Source: Porites lobata
Lineage: Eukaryota; Cnidaria; Anthozoa; Scleractinia; Poritidae
Length of the DNA stretch: 64,000 bases
Direction: 5' to 3'
Assembly: GCA_942486035.1 (NCBI GenBank)
Contig: CALNXK010000003.1
Span: 3,827,501 to 3,891,500, forward strand
Shown here: positions 12,173-24,977 of the stretch, piece after piece
Position numbering within the stretch: the stretch's first letter is position 1
Layout of the letters: the number at the start of each line of letters is the position of its first letter
The notes under the pieces: generated by a model
The model's input: the letters and a program-made list of their open reading frames with translations, nothing else
What the model was told of the DNA's origin: nothing
Database searches by the model: none
Program-made: the position numbers and the translations under genes

Positions 12173-12882
12173 TCAGGATTGCAAAAAGTCCGAACTTATT
12201 TCAGTCCAGGCTTCGTTAGAGACCTCGCGGTTAACGTTAACGGACACATTTTCTTCACCTTTCTTTGGAGATGCATCTTCAGTCTGATCTAAATTCTTAT
12301 CCTCCATATGACTTGGCATGGTTACCAATGTATCCATGGTAACTGCACTGAAAGGACGATTTGCCAGTAGTGCCTCCGAAGCGCCTAACAAACAGTTAGA
12401 GTCGCTGGCCACACTTGAGCCCACAGTAAGTGGATCATCAGAACTCGAGACTCGACTATTTTCTTCACTTTCACACGTATAACTGCTCAGCCCACCAAGG
12501 ATGAGAGACAACGCCTGCCGAGTGTCCTCGTTATTGACAATGGGCTCCAGTACTTTTTCAACATCTGCCTCACCTTCACCAAAGCCGTCATCGCTGTTAC
12601 TTTCACCTTCACTACTGTTTGCTGTAACTTGATTGGTCGATGGCTTACACCCGTCTAGGTTACTACAGTCGTTCCCCGCCTGATCCCCTGTTATATCACC
12701 AAGCTGGACACGGGAAGCTTCACTGTCGTCTATCTCACCCACACTGTCACTATCGCTCTCCTCGCTGGTGCTGTCCAGGTAGCCTGGTATGTGTCGTGAA
12801 GGGGAGGGGAGGGGAGAATCCATGACTTCCGCTCCGTAAAAAATGTAACGGCTTGGAGGAATGAAGAGAAATCGAGGTGAAC
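12173..12882 (-). other. SIRT1: SIRT1 last coding exon with C-terminal activating segment
   Basis: Begins after acceptor TCGATTCTAG with the split Gly codon and the conserved FLFIPPSRYIFYGAEV block, then about 215 residues of acidic, Ser/Asp/Glu-rich, apparently disordered tail, ending at TGA 12175-12173. Exon 11 (13649-13430), just before it, is likewise Ser/Asp-rich and poorly conserved. Confidence 0.9.
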
Positions 12883-15800
12883 CTAGAATCGACAAGAAAA
12901 GTAAGTTCTTCATTAAGTATTCGGTGTCTTTTTCCACTGTTTTTTTCCTTCTTTACAACGAAAGAATTTTCCGTTAGCGTTAAAACATCTACCAATTAGG
13001 TCTATAACCACACTATGTTACACTGGAAAACTGCTCTTCTCTAATTTCACTTTATTGACAAGTATATGAACTTGCATTGAAAAAGATCTATTGCGGCAGA
13101 TCTAATGCAGATAGTCTGCAAGAATTTTATATCGACGATGATGACTGATATGACTGATGACTGATATATTTATTCCTGACACTGAAGGGCAAGAATTAAG
13201 ACTACAATAAAGATGACACGAATGTAACCAGAAAAACACAGAAAAAAATCATACACGCGTATAATAATTATCTCTGTTTTACTTTTGACAGGTTGAGAGA
13301 AACTTGGGAGAATTTATCCCATCACGAGTCAGAGTAATTCAAATTACTCTTCAATGCAAAATATTTTTTTATGGGATATGACACTACTAAATTTGCAAAT
13401 TTACCAACATGTCAGCAGCTTGATCATACCTTCTTCATGCGGTATGCTGTTGTCGAATGAACACTCTTTTCCGTGATCACTGGCCGAGGCTCTCGGCTGG
13501 TCCCGGTACGAGTCGTCCCTAGTCTCTTCATACCCACTGCTCTCACCCACAGTCACGTGATTATCCGTGGTGTTTGGTGTGACATCTTCACTCCTCTGCT
13601 TCACGTTGCTTGATGGACTCTTCTCATTGTTCGTTCCACCTGCAGTCGTCTGAAAAGGAAAAGGGTGCATTATGACCTCACAGTCAGTATTACAAGATTT
13701 TTACGCACTTGCTGTACACTGTAGATCTCAAATTCAAGATGCTGTGAACTTTCAAATAGCCTACGTAAGTTCGGTCGTACTCAGCATGTACCTGTTCACT
13801 GCGTTGTATTTCTTCAAAATTAACCCCTTGATACATCTCTCCCGTCGTGTTTTCTTCGTTACGCGACAAAGGCCTTGTCTCCACGTCAGGAATTTCAACT
13901 CCTTCCAGTAGATTATTCCATGCTCCATCTAACCTTTGGCACAACTCAGTAATGATGACGTCACAGTCACCTAGCAACTCAACATCAAATGTCATATGCC
14001 TGAGAGGTTCCCTGTTGATAAGAATCTGAGGCACCTCTGGAGGTAGGTGACCTGTGGTGAACCAAAAAAAGGTTCCTGTTAATATATGCCAAGGTAGTCT
14101 TAACAGTAGGCAAAGTGATGCTGTTACTAATGAGGGCATTGGGGCCCAGTTCTCTAAGGTCCAGGTAATAGGCCATTTCCGAGTTCCAAAAACCCTCCCT
14201 TTCAAAATGAGGCTAGGTGCACAACCTTTCTTGTGAAAATGAGTTTTATTTGCATGAGAATGAAAAATGATTTCTATATCAAAGGCTAAGCACCTACCGT
14301 CGTTTTGAAACAGAGGCCCGGGGGAACTCGGATATGGCCTATAGTCCATTTTCGAGTTCGTTATGACTGCTGAATTAAAGAAGTGAAGACGCATTTTTTA
14401 CAGCCTTAGCTTCAATCTGAAGTAATATATTCACAAATTCCAACGAGAAAAAGACCTGTTTATTAGCCTGTCTATTGTGTATATTCAAATTTCAAACACT
14501 TACTTGCCCGAATTTCTGAATATTTTACTTTAAGTCGAGCCTAACCCTGTATGAATGTGCCCTTAATGTTTATATTCAGCGGTAATTTTTAATTCGAAAC
14601 TGGACTATTACCAGGTGCTGAAGGTTAGTCTGCTGTGTTGCATTCAATATGTCCACCAGCTTTTTTTAATTCATAGAAAACAAAAGGGAAATGAGACCCA
14701 AAGAACTTCCTAGCTGTTCAATGCCCCGCCTAATAATATTATTGCAAACCGTAAAATTCCGAAAATAAGCCCCTGGGCTTATAGTTTTCAAAGGCCCTTT
14801 TTGAGGGGCTTATTTTTGGAGGGGCTTATCTACGGAGGGAAATTTGCATTTCAAAATTGATTGGGCTAGCCTCATAGTTGGAAGTAAATTTACCGTTTTT
14901 GCTTTGTTTTACTTTGTATTTGAGGGCAATTTCCAAGTACAAGCCCCCCCGGGGGGGGGGGGGGGCCTTATATTTGGACGGGTGATTTAACGGAGGGTTT
15001 TTGAATTACGAGTTTGGGGGGCTTATATTTGGAGGGGCTTATACATGGATGGGCTTAAAAAAAAAAAAGGTTAAAGGTTAAAGGCATGTTTATAGTGGAA
15101 ATTGCACTTAGCTTGTCCAGCTAATTTACAGGCACTCCACTCAAATATTTAGAAACAAATAATTCAAATACAACATAACAGGATTAAAAACCCCAACTGG
15201 CAGAAGGCAACCAGTTGGCTATTTACAAGCGTGGCCAAGAAGTCATTCAATAAAACCATCAGTAAACAAAACAAAATGGACTGGTCAGGGGGTACTAGAT
15301 CTGCCATTCTTGAGATTTTCACTTTTTAATATGGTTTAATTAGGCCCTAGTAATGTAAGGTTAATAAAATGCCACGTGACATGTAGAAAATACATGGCAT
15401 TAAGCAAGCAGTGTGCTAACTCACAATTTACTAGAATACAACTGACTTGTTGAACGGTAAAAACGACATTTTAATTGCATACATACTAGGTATCAAAGCA
15501 ACAGGTCTGACTTTCAAGGAAGATCCAATGACTATCAGTAAATCAGCCTAAACAAACAGGAAAGTGATGTGTTTGGTTATATCTAAGGTACAATGCCTGT
15601 TACATGCGATAAAGTGATTATTTGTTGTTTATAGAAGATCCCCCTTTCCCAATTCACCCTAGTCTCCTTGAATTCACCAATATGCAAAGACTAGTCAGGA
15701 GCAAGAGTTCAGTAACCATCTGTTTAAAGAACAACAAGAGCAATGTCATGGCCTACATGTAGTTACCAAGATCAACTTGACTGCTCTATTTACAGTAAAC

Positions 15801-18800
15801 TCTATGTCAGAGTTAACCAGGTAATGAATGACTATGAGTAGAAAGCAAAAGGAAAATAAGACATTATTTGAACTACAACATTTTTAGGTATGAATTTCGA
15901 TTTTTTTTTTATTAAAAATCTTTCACTCTTAAGTTGTTGCGTGCAGCTTTTCCATGAGCGTAGGTTTTCAGTCTAGTGTTTTGCATTGTCTACTCTAGCA
16001 TCTTTCACATAAATTTATCAAGAAAAAAGAAGTCTATTAAGCTTTCAGAAAGCATTTCAGTACAGTAAGTTATGCACCATTAAGTAATAACATTTCATTC
16101 ACGTACCTTGTCAGAATCTGCTTCTAGGTTATGATAAAACTCTGGAGGAAGACTTTCACCAAAGAAAACAATATCTGTCATAATAAAGATTCACCAGGTT
16201 ACATAAAACAGAAATCAAATTTTCAAGAACGACTATAGCTCTTTTACATGCTGTACAATCATTTAATGTAAACGCCTTAGAAGAGTAAGTACTCACATAA
16301 GGAAGTCATTTTATGGGTAGTCCACTGCACTAGTAATTTACAACATACGGTTAACAGTTATATTCTCTTTTTCGGGGTGTGTCAGAAGCCAATTATCTTA
16401 AAACTGGCTTGAAATGTATGTGAAGTTTAATTGTAAGGAATAAACTGAAACAAATGTCAAAATACTGAGAGGATCCTGCTGAGCACTTCCTTTTACTGTA
16501 GTAAATAACTTCCCTACCTTATCTAATCTTTCACAAGCTGAGTAGTGCTTAAAAGATCTACACAATTGATATGTTGTATTCTGTAATTGCTCCTTAAAGG
16601 CTTAACTACAGAACGCAGGGCAAAGTTTCTGGGTATATTCATCACGGAGGCTCAGCAGCTCGATAGTCCCTACAAACGAGTCACCAAGCTGTCGAGCCAC
16701 TAAACTACAACCTCAACTGAAGAGCCACTGAGCCACTGAGCCACTAAAATATATACCTTTCTCGATCTTTAAGAAGTTGGCCCCGACTGCGGGCAATATT
16801 GAGCCACCAAGCCACGAAAACATATACTTAATTTACTTGCTCTTAAAATTTTATACTTTTACATCTTTTTTTAAAATTCAGCCCTATACATATAAGTCCT
16901 ATATCTTTTTTGTTTTTTAAACACTTGTCTCGACTAGCGAGCCACTGAGCCACTACTGTTTAAGACCCATGGCCCTGTATTTTGTAGTTGTTACCATTCA
17001 AGGAAGTCATGATTTAAGGAATATGAATTTCCTCTCTTAATTTGGCTTAAAATAATTTCTTGATATCATCAACATTTATATAGGTCATGGATTTAAGTCT
17101 TCACTTTTGAAAGAACAGGTAACTTGGATTTTTAAGCAATGATCCCTGTGATCTCACCCTTAAACACCACTACCCTAAACTGGGCACTCATATTGTATAG
17201 TAAGGTTGGTCAACAACTGCTCTATGCAAACAAAAATGATAAATAAAATATCAGGATTTACCAGGTTTCATAATGGCAAAACAGCTCCCATCTTGTGGGC
17301 ATTTTGGGCAAAGTGGAATGACCTGAAAATATTGAACAAACTCTAGTAGTTTAGGACTGGAAGACTGACATAATGAGATGGAGAATTAGTATTTATAATA
17401 GGTCAAAGTTATCATTTCAAAACAGGGGGGAAATGATTTCAGTTCAAGTTAGGCCACAATGCATGCAAAATATCTTGTCTAATGCAGGTGTTAGAGGCGG
17501 TTTGCCACTTTTTCAGTGTTGTTCTCTTGATCTGGTACCCTCAACAACCTGACTACAGAACCGAGAACTTGATGATTTTCTAGTAATCCCCAATATTATT
17601 TTTCAGCAGCCATACTTTCAGAACTCTGTTTGCTTGTGGAAAATTTGCTTGTTTACAGTTGACACTCATTTCCACGCCAAGCTGATTGACCAAAATCTGA
17701 CAGCTCAGATGATGGGGAGCCACAGGGGAGCCACTGGAGACAGAATTCAAATTTCTGAGATGTGTCTGCCAGCTCTCTTTCATTTTTGCCCCACTGCCAG
17801 AGTGCACCAGAGAGATTGCTATAACAGGCTATCTTTTTAGGGTTATGTATATATTTTTTTCAACATCCCCAGTGCTTAAGTTGGTGAACTCTTAAAAGTG
17901 TACAAACCTGTTGGAAAATTTCTTCCCTTATGACTTCACAAGACACTTGGTGTTTACAGTTTGTACAGGATGCTGTAGAAAAAGACCCTAAGAAGGAAAA
18001 ATAAAACACAGTTTTGAAAAGAGATCACTGAAGAGACACTTTTCTAGTGTTCTCAAAAGTTCCAGCCTGATTACAATTACAGGACATGAACCTCCTGTAA
18101 CCGTAAGCCACCACCCAAAATGCAAAGACTGAGTAGTTGCTTACAGGAGGTGGTTGTTTACAAGAATCGAACCCCAGGAGGTCTCTTCCAAGAAGAGGTC
18201 CAGGCACATTTACTTTATGGAAGATAATTTATTGCATTCAATTTTTAAGTTAGGATATGTGTAGTTCCATGTTGTCACTAAAGTATTTCATATAATCATT
18301 CTAAGTAACGTAGTTTAATAGAGATCAGAGAATGTATAAAGTGGTCGCTTACAAGAGGTTAAAAACAATGGAAAATCATAAACCATCAGGCCCAAAAAGT
18401 GGTCGCAGTCGCTTACAGGAGGTGGTCGTTTACAAGAGGTTCCAAATGTAAGGCTTTGACTGAGAAAATTTTGCCGTTTTGGATTGGTGGTAACTTATGG
18501 GAGGTGGTCGTTTACAAGAGGTGGTCGCACATGGAGGTTCGACTGTACATGTATTTCAGTGATACACTAAACATTGTTTGTAATACATCTTTACTTCTAT
18601 ATTTTATATCTAAAACTAACCATGACATTGGATTACTCTTGCTATGCCTGCTATTTGTTCCAGTGTGTCAATATTCTGTGAATAGTTCTTCAAAAGCTGA
18701 CCATTTGATTCCAGCTGCTTTATGAATCGATGACCCAGTGAGGGAGCAAACTGTCCAGGATAGATTTCCTATTATAAAAACAACAGTCATGATAAACATT

Positions 18801-21800
18801 ACCGGCCAAACTCTAAGAAATTTAACAACTAAAATTCACCGAGATGCCAACGCATGGAAATCTAAAATATAAATCTCTGATAGTGTCTCTTTTTCAGTAG
18901 CCCCAAACATCAAGCCCTGCCACCTTACAAAAAATGAACTTGTCAGTGACGTAATGGGAGCAAATGTTGCCACAGAGAGCATACTATGATCAAAAAAGTT
19001 TAAAATTTTCGCGAAAATGGGCTGTAGTCCAAAGTACACTCATGGTGGTGTACGCTGTATGGTGACTCATACAGGAAACCAGGAGATGTGAATGGTATCC
19101 AGGATACTTCAGGAGTTGGCATTATTATATATACAACATGTACATGTATTTTTCACTAACATCAAAGAATTTCTTTACCTTAGCAAACTTAAAGAATGGT
19201 CTTGGATTCTGATAGAAGTACTCAATGTCAAACATAGCTTGAGGGTCTGGAAGATCTGGGTACTCAACACTTAGCTTAGCATAAATTCCATCTCGAGATC
19301 TAAAATCAGGGATACCACAAGACACAGATACCTAAAATAGGAACACAGAAATTTGTGGTATTAGTTTTTGTTGGAAATTTGTTTTGTACATGTAGATGGA
19401 GGAGCAAGGGTGGCACCATGGTGAGAGCACTCGCCTCCCACCACCTTGACCGGTTCAAATCCTGGCGTCGAGGCCATTTATGGTTTGAGTTTGTTGTTGG
19501 TTCTTTCCCTTGCTCCAAAGGTTTTTTTCAAATTCCAATTCGATCTGGAACACACAGACACAAGCAAAATAGTTCTCAAGAACTCCTAAGTGCTTGTGGG
19601 TAAACAAATTTAATTATTATAAATGAAGCCATAAAGAGCAGACATCCTGATTTAAATAATTTCATGTCCCTAAAATAGGAATTACAGTGAAACCTCTATT
19701 AAGCGGACACCTTCAGGACCTTCCGAAATGTCCGCTTAATAGAGGTTGTAAAAATTTCACAATGTTTGTTAACGATCAACATTCAATGGTTACTCTGTAC
19801 TGTGATAAAGTTGCACGTTGTTAAAGAAGCTATCCAGAGTTCAAGTTCATTACCTTTCATTACAACTTTAATTTGTTTGTAAATGCAAAAACATTTTAAC
19901 TGACTTCAGTCCGTATTTCAAGGATGTAATCCAATACTACTATTGTCAATTCAGTCCGGTGTCCACTTAATAGAGGTTTTTAACAATAGAAATTAGCCAA
20001 ATACAACTTATTTTAGTGTCCGCGTCCGCTTAATAGAGGTGTCTGCTGAAAAGAGGTTCGGTATAAAGGGAAATATGAGACGTTAATTTTGGGACGCGGC
20101 TTAGTGTCCGCTTAAAAGAGGGTGTCCACTTAATTGGGGGTCCGCCTAATAGAGCTTTCACTGTATTATATTGATCTACTAGAAAAACGTAAAGTTATAT
20201 TATTTATCATGTGCACTTTGTGCACATTCATTCCAACAAGGTTTGTTAATGAAGACAAATCTCAGATAACATACCCCAGCCCCTGTGAGAACAATAACGT
20301 TCTTTGATCCTCGAAGAAGCTCCACAACATCATCCAGGAAGTTGATGTGGTCCAGTTTTTGTCTTGGGGTGGGCTCTGTAAGGATATCAATGATGACTTT
20401 CCACAAGGTTCCCTTGTCCAAGGCAGGAGGCTGCAAAGCAATTTAAACTTGGGTACCAAATTAAATAAATATGAATGACATACTTGTTTACACCAAGTTT
20501 ATATTTTTTCTACTGCATCCACTTGTAAAATACTATGCAAATGAATAAAAACCAAATAATGTAGGCAACTACATGTAAACTTAACTAGGCTTGAAATTTT
20601 AGGTCGCTTAACGTAAAAGCTTAATTTAATTTACTTAACTTTTTAACAGACAACAAAATACAAGATGTTGTCAGGATACCTCAACAGTCAATAAGATCTT
20701 ACTGACAGAAGGGAAACAGTCCATTTTGTTTACTCGATACTCACTGATGCTCACCTCGGAGAATTAAAACAAATTATAAAATAGTTCTTTTTGTCATGAC
20801 TGTGAAAACAAATTTTGTTGATATTTTCATTGGTTTCAAGATGCCTGAGCTGATTGAGTGGAAGTAAGTTTGTTCACCATTAAAAGTCAAGGAGTTATGT
20901 TCCATGGAACATAATAAATTCTTGTCCAATTAACTGGAATACATGCTTGAGTTGGGAGAAAACCATAACAGTGCCAATATTATAGCAGGTTCAATATTAT
21001 TGAATTTGAAAAATTAAAAATCATTATAATTTTTCAATTTTTTATAAAAAATATTATCAAAACACAAAATGCTTATACAGCTATAATTAAATGTATCTAA
21101 CCCATTCGCCCGTGGAAATTTTGCCAAAAATGCGTTTTGAAGATATTTGAGTGGTTTTCTGGTCACTGCCATACTATAAAGAGCTCAAACTCACCAGAAA
21201 GCCATTTCAAGGTCATACACTACACGGCCTTCTGATCCAGATGCAAATTAATATTAGCTTGGGAAGTTCGGGCATGTGCAGAAAGCAAAATTATGACATA
21301 TTTTTTGGGTTTACAAGCAACACAGCAGTCTTGACTTTTACTTTTAGCTTTCTCTCCTACTCTCTTTTCTCGCTTTTTCTTGCCTCATTTTTTTTCTTTT
21401 GCTGGGCATTTTTAAACAGACTTCATTTTGGTGGGAAAAGTTTTTGGGAAAGCTTTTAGGATCTTAGGATTAGATGAAAGGAAAGGTAGATGACTAGTGG
21501 AAAAAGATTTTCATGAAAGTTTTCAGGTCAATGTTACAAGATTTTCTACCTTTTTCTCCACTATCCTCGACTGAATTGTGTTCATTCTGGTACAGTTTGA
21601 AAGATCTCTTCACTCTGCACAAGTTAGTGGACATAGTTGTCCTTGACCATTAAAACTGATGATGTCACAACAAAAGAAGGGACGTGGATCCGCACAGGCA
21701 GTTACGGGCAGTTCGGGGGCGAATGGGTCAAACTGCATATTACATATACAGCATTAGTAATCTACTAATCCTGTCTTACCAGCTGGGTATGGGGTAGCAT

Positions 21801-24546
21801 ATAAGCCAAAATATCTTCAGGATTAATACCAAGAGTCATCTGACGCTGGATCCAGCCCATGGGACCTTGAAGTAAACAAATTTCCCAAAGGTAAGTTGAA
21901 AGACAAGTGTTTTTCAAAAAGGGAAACACAAACAATAGAATATGATTATAGTATTAATTATCTGATTAGGCGCCCTGGGCACTTATTAAACTTTTGGGCC
22001 TTGAGAGTGGGCGCTTATTTTAGGTGGGCACTTTTTCAAGCCTGGGTGCTTTTAAATTTCCATTATTCTGGGCAACAAAGCAGTGAACAATAACAAAAGT
22101 GAAGATGTGTCAGAGCAGAATTTTAACTGTTCATTGAAAGCTTTTTTCTTTAAATAAAAATACTACCAAACTCGGTCCTCCAGGAAATCTCTTAGTAGCA
22201 CTGTCCCTTGTCAATTTCTATCTCATTGTGAGAAAGACCATTAAGTGAACCATCTGGTGTTGCCTCGTAGATGTCTCACAGCATTACATCTACAAATGGG
22301 TCATACGAGGAGAAGCAGATAGGGCAGTAAAGAAACAACAACCAACTCTTCTTGTCCACTTTAGGTTTTATTGTTGTTGTTGTGGGGGGTAGGGAGGGTT
22401 GTGGGTGGGGGTGGGCGCCTATTCAAGGCTGGGCGCTTATTAAATTTTCCTCCCAACAGGATGGGCAGTTATTCGAGGTGGGTGCTAATTTGAGGTACTT
22501 GGGCACTTAATCGAATAAATACCGGTACAGTAGTTGTACAGTTTAATTTTGGTTTGTTAAAGCACTCTAATCTCTTGTTGCCCTAAATGTGAAATATGTT
22601 TTCAGTATTCAAGTTTTCAACATTTTCTGATGGTGCATGCCCCTTGAGCCCCTCCAAAGGGGTGGGTCTTTCCTGCTGGCTACGTTACAGAAGCCTCCGT
22701 CTACTTCAAAACTTCAAAAGAAAAACCTGCACTTAGTGAAAGTTGATAAGGGCTATTATCATATAAACACCAATGAAATACCAGGTGAGCTTTCGCGCGA
22801 AAAATTGATATCTTCACATGTGAGAATATCACCGTTGCTATGGCTATATAATAAATTGCGCCTTTCACACCAAAAAACTATCAAAGTGAAATGGTTTGGT
22901 AGTTCATTGGTGTTTACATAATAAATAGAACGTTACATGGCTGCTTGGAGATACGAAATTTCTCTTCTCGTGTTGAAAAAATATTTCACTCGTTCGCTAC
23001 ACTCACTCGGGAAATATTTTTCAACACTCGAAGAGAAATTTCATATCTCCGCACGGCCATGTAATATCCTCTGTTTATGAGGCAATTATATTGTAGGTAA
23101 AATCTGTTCTCAGGATAACCCAGAATTCATCCAACTTTTATCCTTTTCCTTGTCCTCGCCCTGATAAATTATTCATACATGTAGGAGACAAAGAAATGCT
23201 GATTTTTTTTAACCTGAAAAATGAATTTTACCCATGTAAAACATTTGCATATATTTATTTGAGATCTTTTTATGAGTGTAAAAATAACAGTCTCCAAAAA
23301 GGTTGCTGTTTTTTTTCCCTGCATGAATTCTGCAGAGGAGTATATGGGACCTTGCATGAAGAATTATGGAGGGGGAGGGGTGGTTGTAGTCTGCTACACA
23401 GCCACTTTTAGTGTCGTCATGCAACGCTCCTCCCCACAAACAGCTTCTGAGAATTGAACCACATTCCTTTCCTGCAGTTAACCAATTAGAATCCAGCTTC
23501 CGTTTTCTGGAAGGTGTTTGCGCCACGTTTGCAGGGCAGCTTTGCCTCTATTGGTGCCCCATGTGTGAATGACAGAACAATCAAAATCTTCCCGTGAAAA
23601 CAAGTAACCAACTAGAGTAGTGTTGTCATAGTCAAGTCCTAGTCAAAATTTATGAGATCCTGGTAAGAGTCTTGTGGGCCTATCAAACTTTTTTTTTCAC
23701 TTGGACCTTTGCTAACCGCTTAAAACAAACTTTTCTGCAAACTAACCTTTTTGTTGCTTGCAGACTCACAGCCCACCCAAATTTAGCGACGATTGATTGA
23801 TTTGTCGAAAATTGAGAAGCATTTTCCCTTCCTAGTGCCCTGCAGTTCATGTATTGTCAGGTTCTTATCCATGATTGGTTTGTTCTTTAGACCACAAATA
23901 CAAAGTGAAAGGAGTGTGGTTCGATTCTCAGCAGCCGCTTGTGGGGAGGCAAGTTGCATGAAGACACTAAAAATGGCTGAGTAGCAGACTAGAGTGGTTG
24001 GGTGTGTACTTCATGTTGTGGCTGGCCTGGTTATTATGTTTAGATATCGTTGCACAACACCTTTTCTTTGATAGAAAATATGGTATTTGAAGGGAATTAA
24101 GCTAGAAGGGATAAAGTTCAGCCATAAAATTGTCATTGTTCACCTTAAAACAATTTAAAACAAAATGGCGGACACCCGATAGTAGTAAATGCTAACATTC
24201 ATAGTGATTTCAGGGCACAAAATTTCTTATTACCTGCTATTGGTTGAAAATGGTGTTCATCTATATCATCTAAGTCGTCTTCGACGCTAAAACAGGTCGG
24301 GAAATCGTCGCTTTCGAGTCTATCCGATGATACATGGACGCCATGTTGTTCACGTAATTCTATTTCCGACGGTTGACTTTCGACCAAATAATTTTGTTCA
24401 GACTCAATTAGACGTAAAAGAGAACCCTCGTTTGATTCTCTTTGATCTATAGTGTCTACAAAGCTAGTATTCTGATCGCAAGAACTCTCTGATGACCAAC
24501 GAGCTCGCTTTGAAGTAGTGAATTCTTGTTCTTCCTGATCCGCCAT
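12173..24546 (-). CDS. SIRT1: NAD-dependent protein deacetylase sirtuin-1
   Basis: Complete 771-residue protein from 12 exons in consistent phase: 24546-24234, 21865-21780, 20430-20275, 19331-19179, 18768-18621, 17987-17908, 17322-17262, 16174-16107, 15547-15487, 14051-13792, 13649-13430, 12882-12173. It removes acetyl groups from histones and transcription factors in an NAD-dependent reaction, chiefly in the nucleus. Visible hallmarks: the Rossmann NAD motif TGAG (182-185) followed by VSVSCGIPDFRSRDG; NYSQNID; catalytic His285 in QCHGSF; a zinc knuckle with Cys293/Cys296 and Cys317/Cys320; GSSLKVRPV (363-371); and VPQILINREPL. Exon 12 restores the C-terminal activating segment (FLFIPPSRYIFYGAEV, 540-555) that in vertebrate SIRT1 completes the catalytic fold. 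The N-terminus is acidic and Ser-rich, as in SIRT1 and unlike SIRT2-7. Human SIRT1 is 747 residues. The start at 24546 (MADQEEQEF) gives the SIRT1-like acidic leader; upstream Met codons in frame are less likely. Orthology confidence is high; exact N-terminal start is moderate. Confidence 0.95.
14168..14340. mobile_element. Palindromic MITE (GGCCATTTCCGAGTT family), copy 1
   Basis: Lies in SIRT1 intron 9. The left arm TAGGCCATTTCCGAGTTCC is mirrored by ...GGAACTCGGATATGGCCTA. The inner arms carry inverted copies of GAGGCTAGGTGC / GGCTAAGCACCT around an AT-rich centre. A related copy lies at 41044-41196. Much of the open frame at 13690-14394 (minus) beyond the SIRT1 exon is this repeat, so it is not extra coding sequence. 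Confidence 0.7.
14755..15060. repeat. GGGGCTTATTTTTGGAGGGG repeat block with poly-G tract
   Basis: At least five degenerate copies of a motif like GGGGCTTATTTTTGGAGGGG within 300 bp of SIRT1 intron 9, plus a C7/G15 run near 14943-14965. Probably part of a DNA transposon terminal region. The long G run may be prone to sequencing error. Confidence 0.6.
16650..16950. repeat. GAGCCACT short-period repeats in SIRT1 intron 7
   Basis: The motif GAGCCACTGAGCCACT recurs at about 16690-16750, 16800-16815 and 16930-16955, partly in tandem. It is a low-complexity intronic repeat with no coding sign. Confidence 0.6.
18080..18545. mobile_element. pogo/Tigger-like MITE (CAG...GAACCTCC ends) in SIRT1 intron 5
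   Basis: TA-flanked (18078-18079, 18546-18547). The right end GGAGGTTCGACTG mirrors the left CAGGACATGAACCTCC with a few mismatches. The interior has multiple copies of GGAGGTGGTCGTTTACAAGA. It lies just upstream, in transcription direction, of SIRT1 exon 6. Confidence 0.65.
19405..19620 (+). mobile_element. tRNA-derived SINE in SIRT1 intron 3
   Basis: Contains an A-box-like TGGTGAGAGCA (19419-19429) and a perfect B box GGTTCAAATCC (19452-19462) at tRNA spacing, followed by a non-tRNA body and an AT-rich tail near 19600-19620. It lies antisense to SIRT1, 74 bases upstream of exon 4 in transcription direction. The head GGGTGGCACCATGGTGAGAG is typical of marine-animal tRNA SINEs. Confidence 0.65.
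19685..20163. mobile_element. pogo/Tigger-like MITE (CAGTGAAACCTCTATTAAGC ends)
   Basis: A 479-bp element in SIRT1 intron 3, flanked by TA on both sides. The left end CAGTGAAACCTCTATTAAGC is mirrored by CCTAATAGAGCTTTCACTG. The interior is filled with degenerate copies of GTCCGCTTAATAGAGGT in both orientations. No transposase frame. Confidence 0.8.
21960..22530. repeat. GGGCGCTTATT-type repeat cluster in SIRT1 intron 1
   Basis: Degenerate copies of GGGCGCTTATTNNAGG appear at both ends of a 570-bp stretch, ending in CACTTAATCGAATAAATACC. The arrangement is that of a non-autonomous DNA element. A G-rich tract and a short GTTGTT run occur near 22370-22400. Confidence 0.5.
22931..23072. mobile_element. 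Palindromic MITE in SIRT1 intron 1
   Basis: The arms GTTACATGGCTGCTTGGAGA and its inverted partner (TCTCCGCACGGCCATGTAAT) enclose inverted copies of GAAATTTCTCTTCTCG. The whole can fold into one long hairpin with a short loop at about 22995. Confidence 0.7.
23387..23991. mobile_element. MITE with TAGTCTGCTACACAGCC ends, 605 bp, about 80-bp TIRs
   Basis: The left terminus TAGTCTGCTACACAGCCACT is mirrored on the right by ...GGCTGAGTAGCAGACTA. Similarity extends about 80 bp through the CTCCCCACAA and GAGAATTGAACCACA motifs. The flanks GGGTGGTTG (23378-23386) and GAGTGGTTG (23992-24000) form a 9-bp duplication with one mismatch. It is the long member of a family whose short copies are at 36274-36353 and 63379-63476. 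Located in SIRT1 intron 1. Confidence 0.85.
24234..24546 (-). other. SIRT1: SIRT1 coding exon 1 (acidic N-terminus)
   Basis: Encodes 104 residues plus one base; donor GGTAATAAG. The segment is rich in Ser, Glu and Asp with a small basic patch (SKRARW) that could be a nuclear localisation signal. The split Gly codon joins to exon 2 (GPMGWIQ), matching the start of the conserved sirtuin-1 core in animals. Confidence 0.88.
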
Positions 24547-24885
24547 CTTGGAATCGTGACTAGTTTCAGGTTCCTTTCTAAAGACGAAGCTTTGACTACC
24601 CGACCCAGTCCTTCCCGTTCTTTGTGAAAAGAACATCGCTCGTAGGCGGCGTACTCTCACTAAAAATTGACAGATTAAAAAAAGTTTGCTCGCAAACAGC
24701 AAAGTTGGAAAAGACTTTCCTAAGGAGCAATTTAAGAGAAATACTGTTGCTCGCCTCCTTGCATCTCTTTGCGGAGTATTTGTCTAGATTTAAAACATCC
24801 ACTAGCCTAGGCCGGTAGATGGGCGGTGTGCGATAAACGCAGACTGCAGCTTGCAGACTGGCAGGTAAACGAGGTAAACATTGTT

Positions 24886-24977
24886 GTGAAATGTCTAACA
24901 GATTCCCTACCCCTAAACTACCCTTTAGAAGACCTAAAGTTAGGGATAGGGAATCTGTTATGTTAAAGCATTTCACA
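24886..24977. repeat. Palindromic element upstream of SIRT1
   Basis: The arms GTGAAATGTCTAACAGATTC and the inverted partner GAATCTGTTATG...CATTTCAC span 92 bp. The inner arms CCCTACCCCTAA / TTAGGGATAGGG are nearly perfect. It lies about 340 bp upstream of the SIRT1 start codon, within the likely promoter or 5' UTR. Confidence 0.65.
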
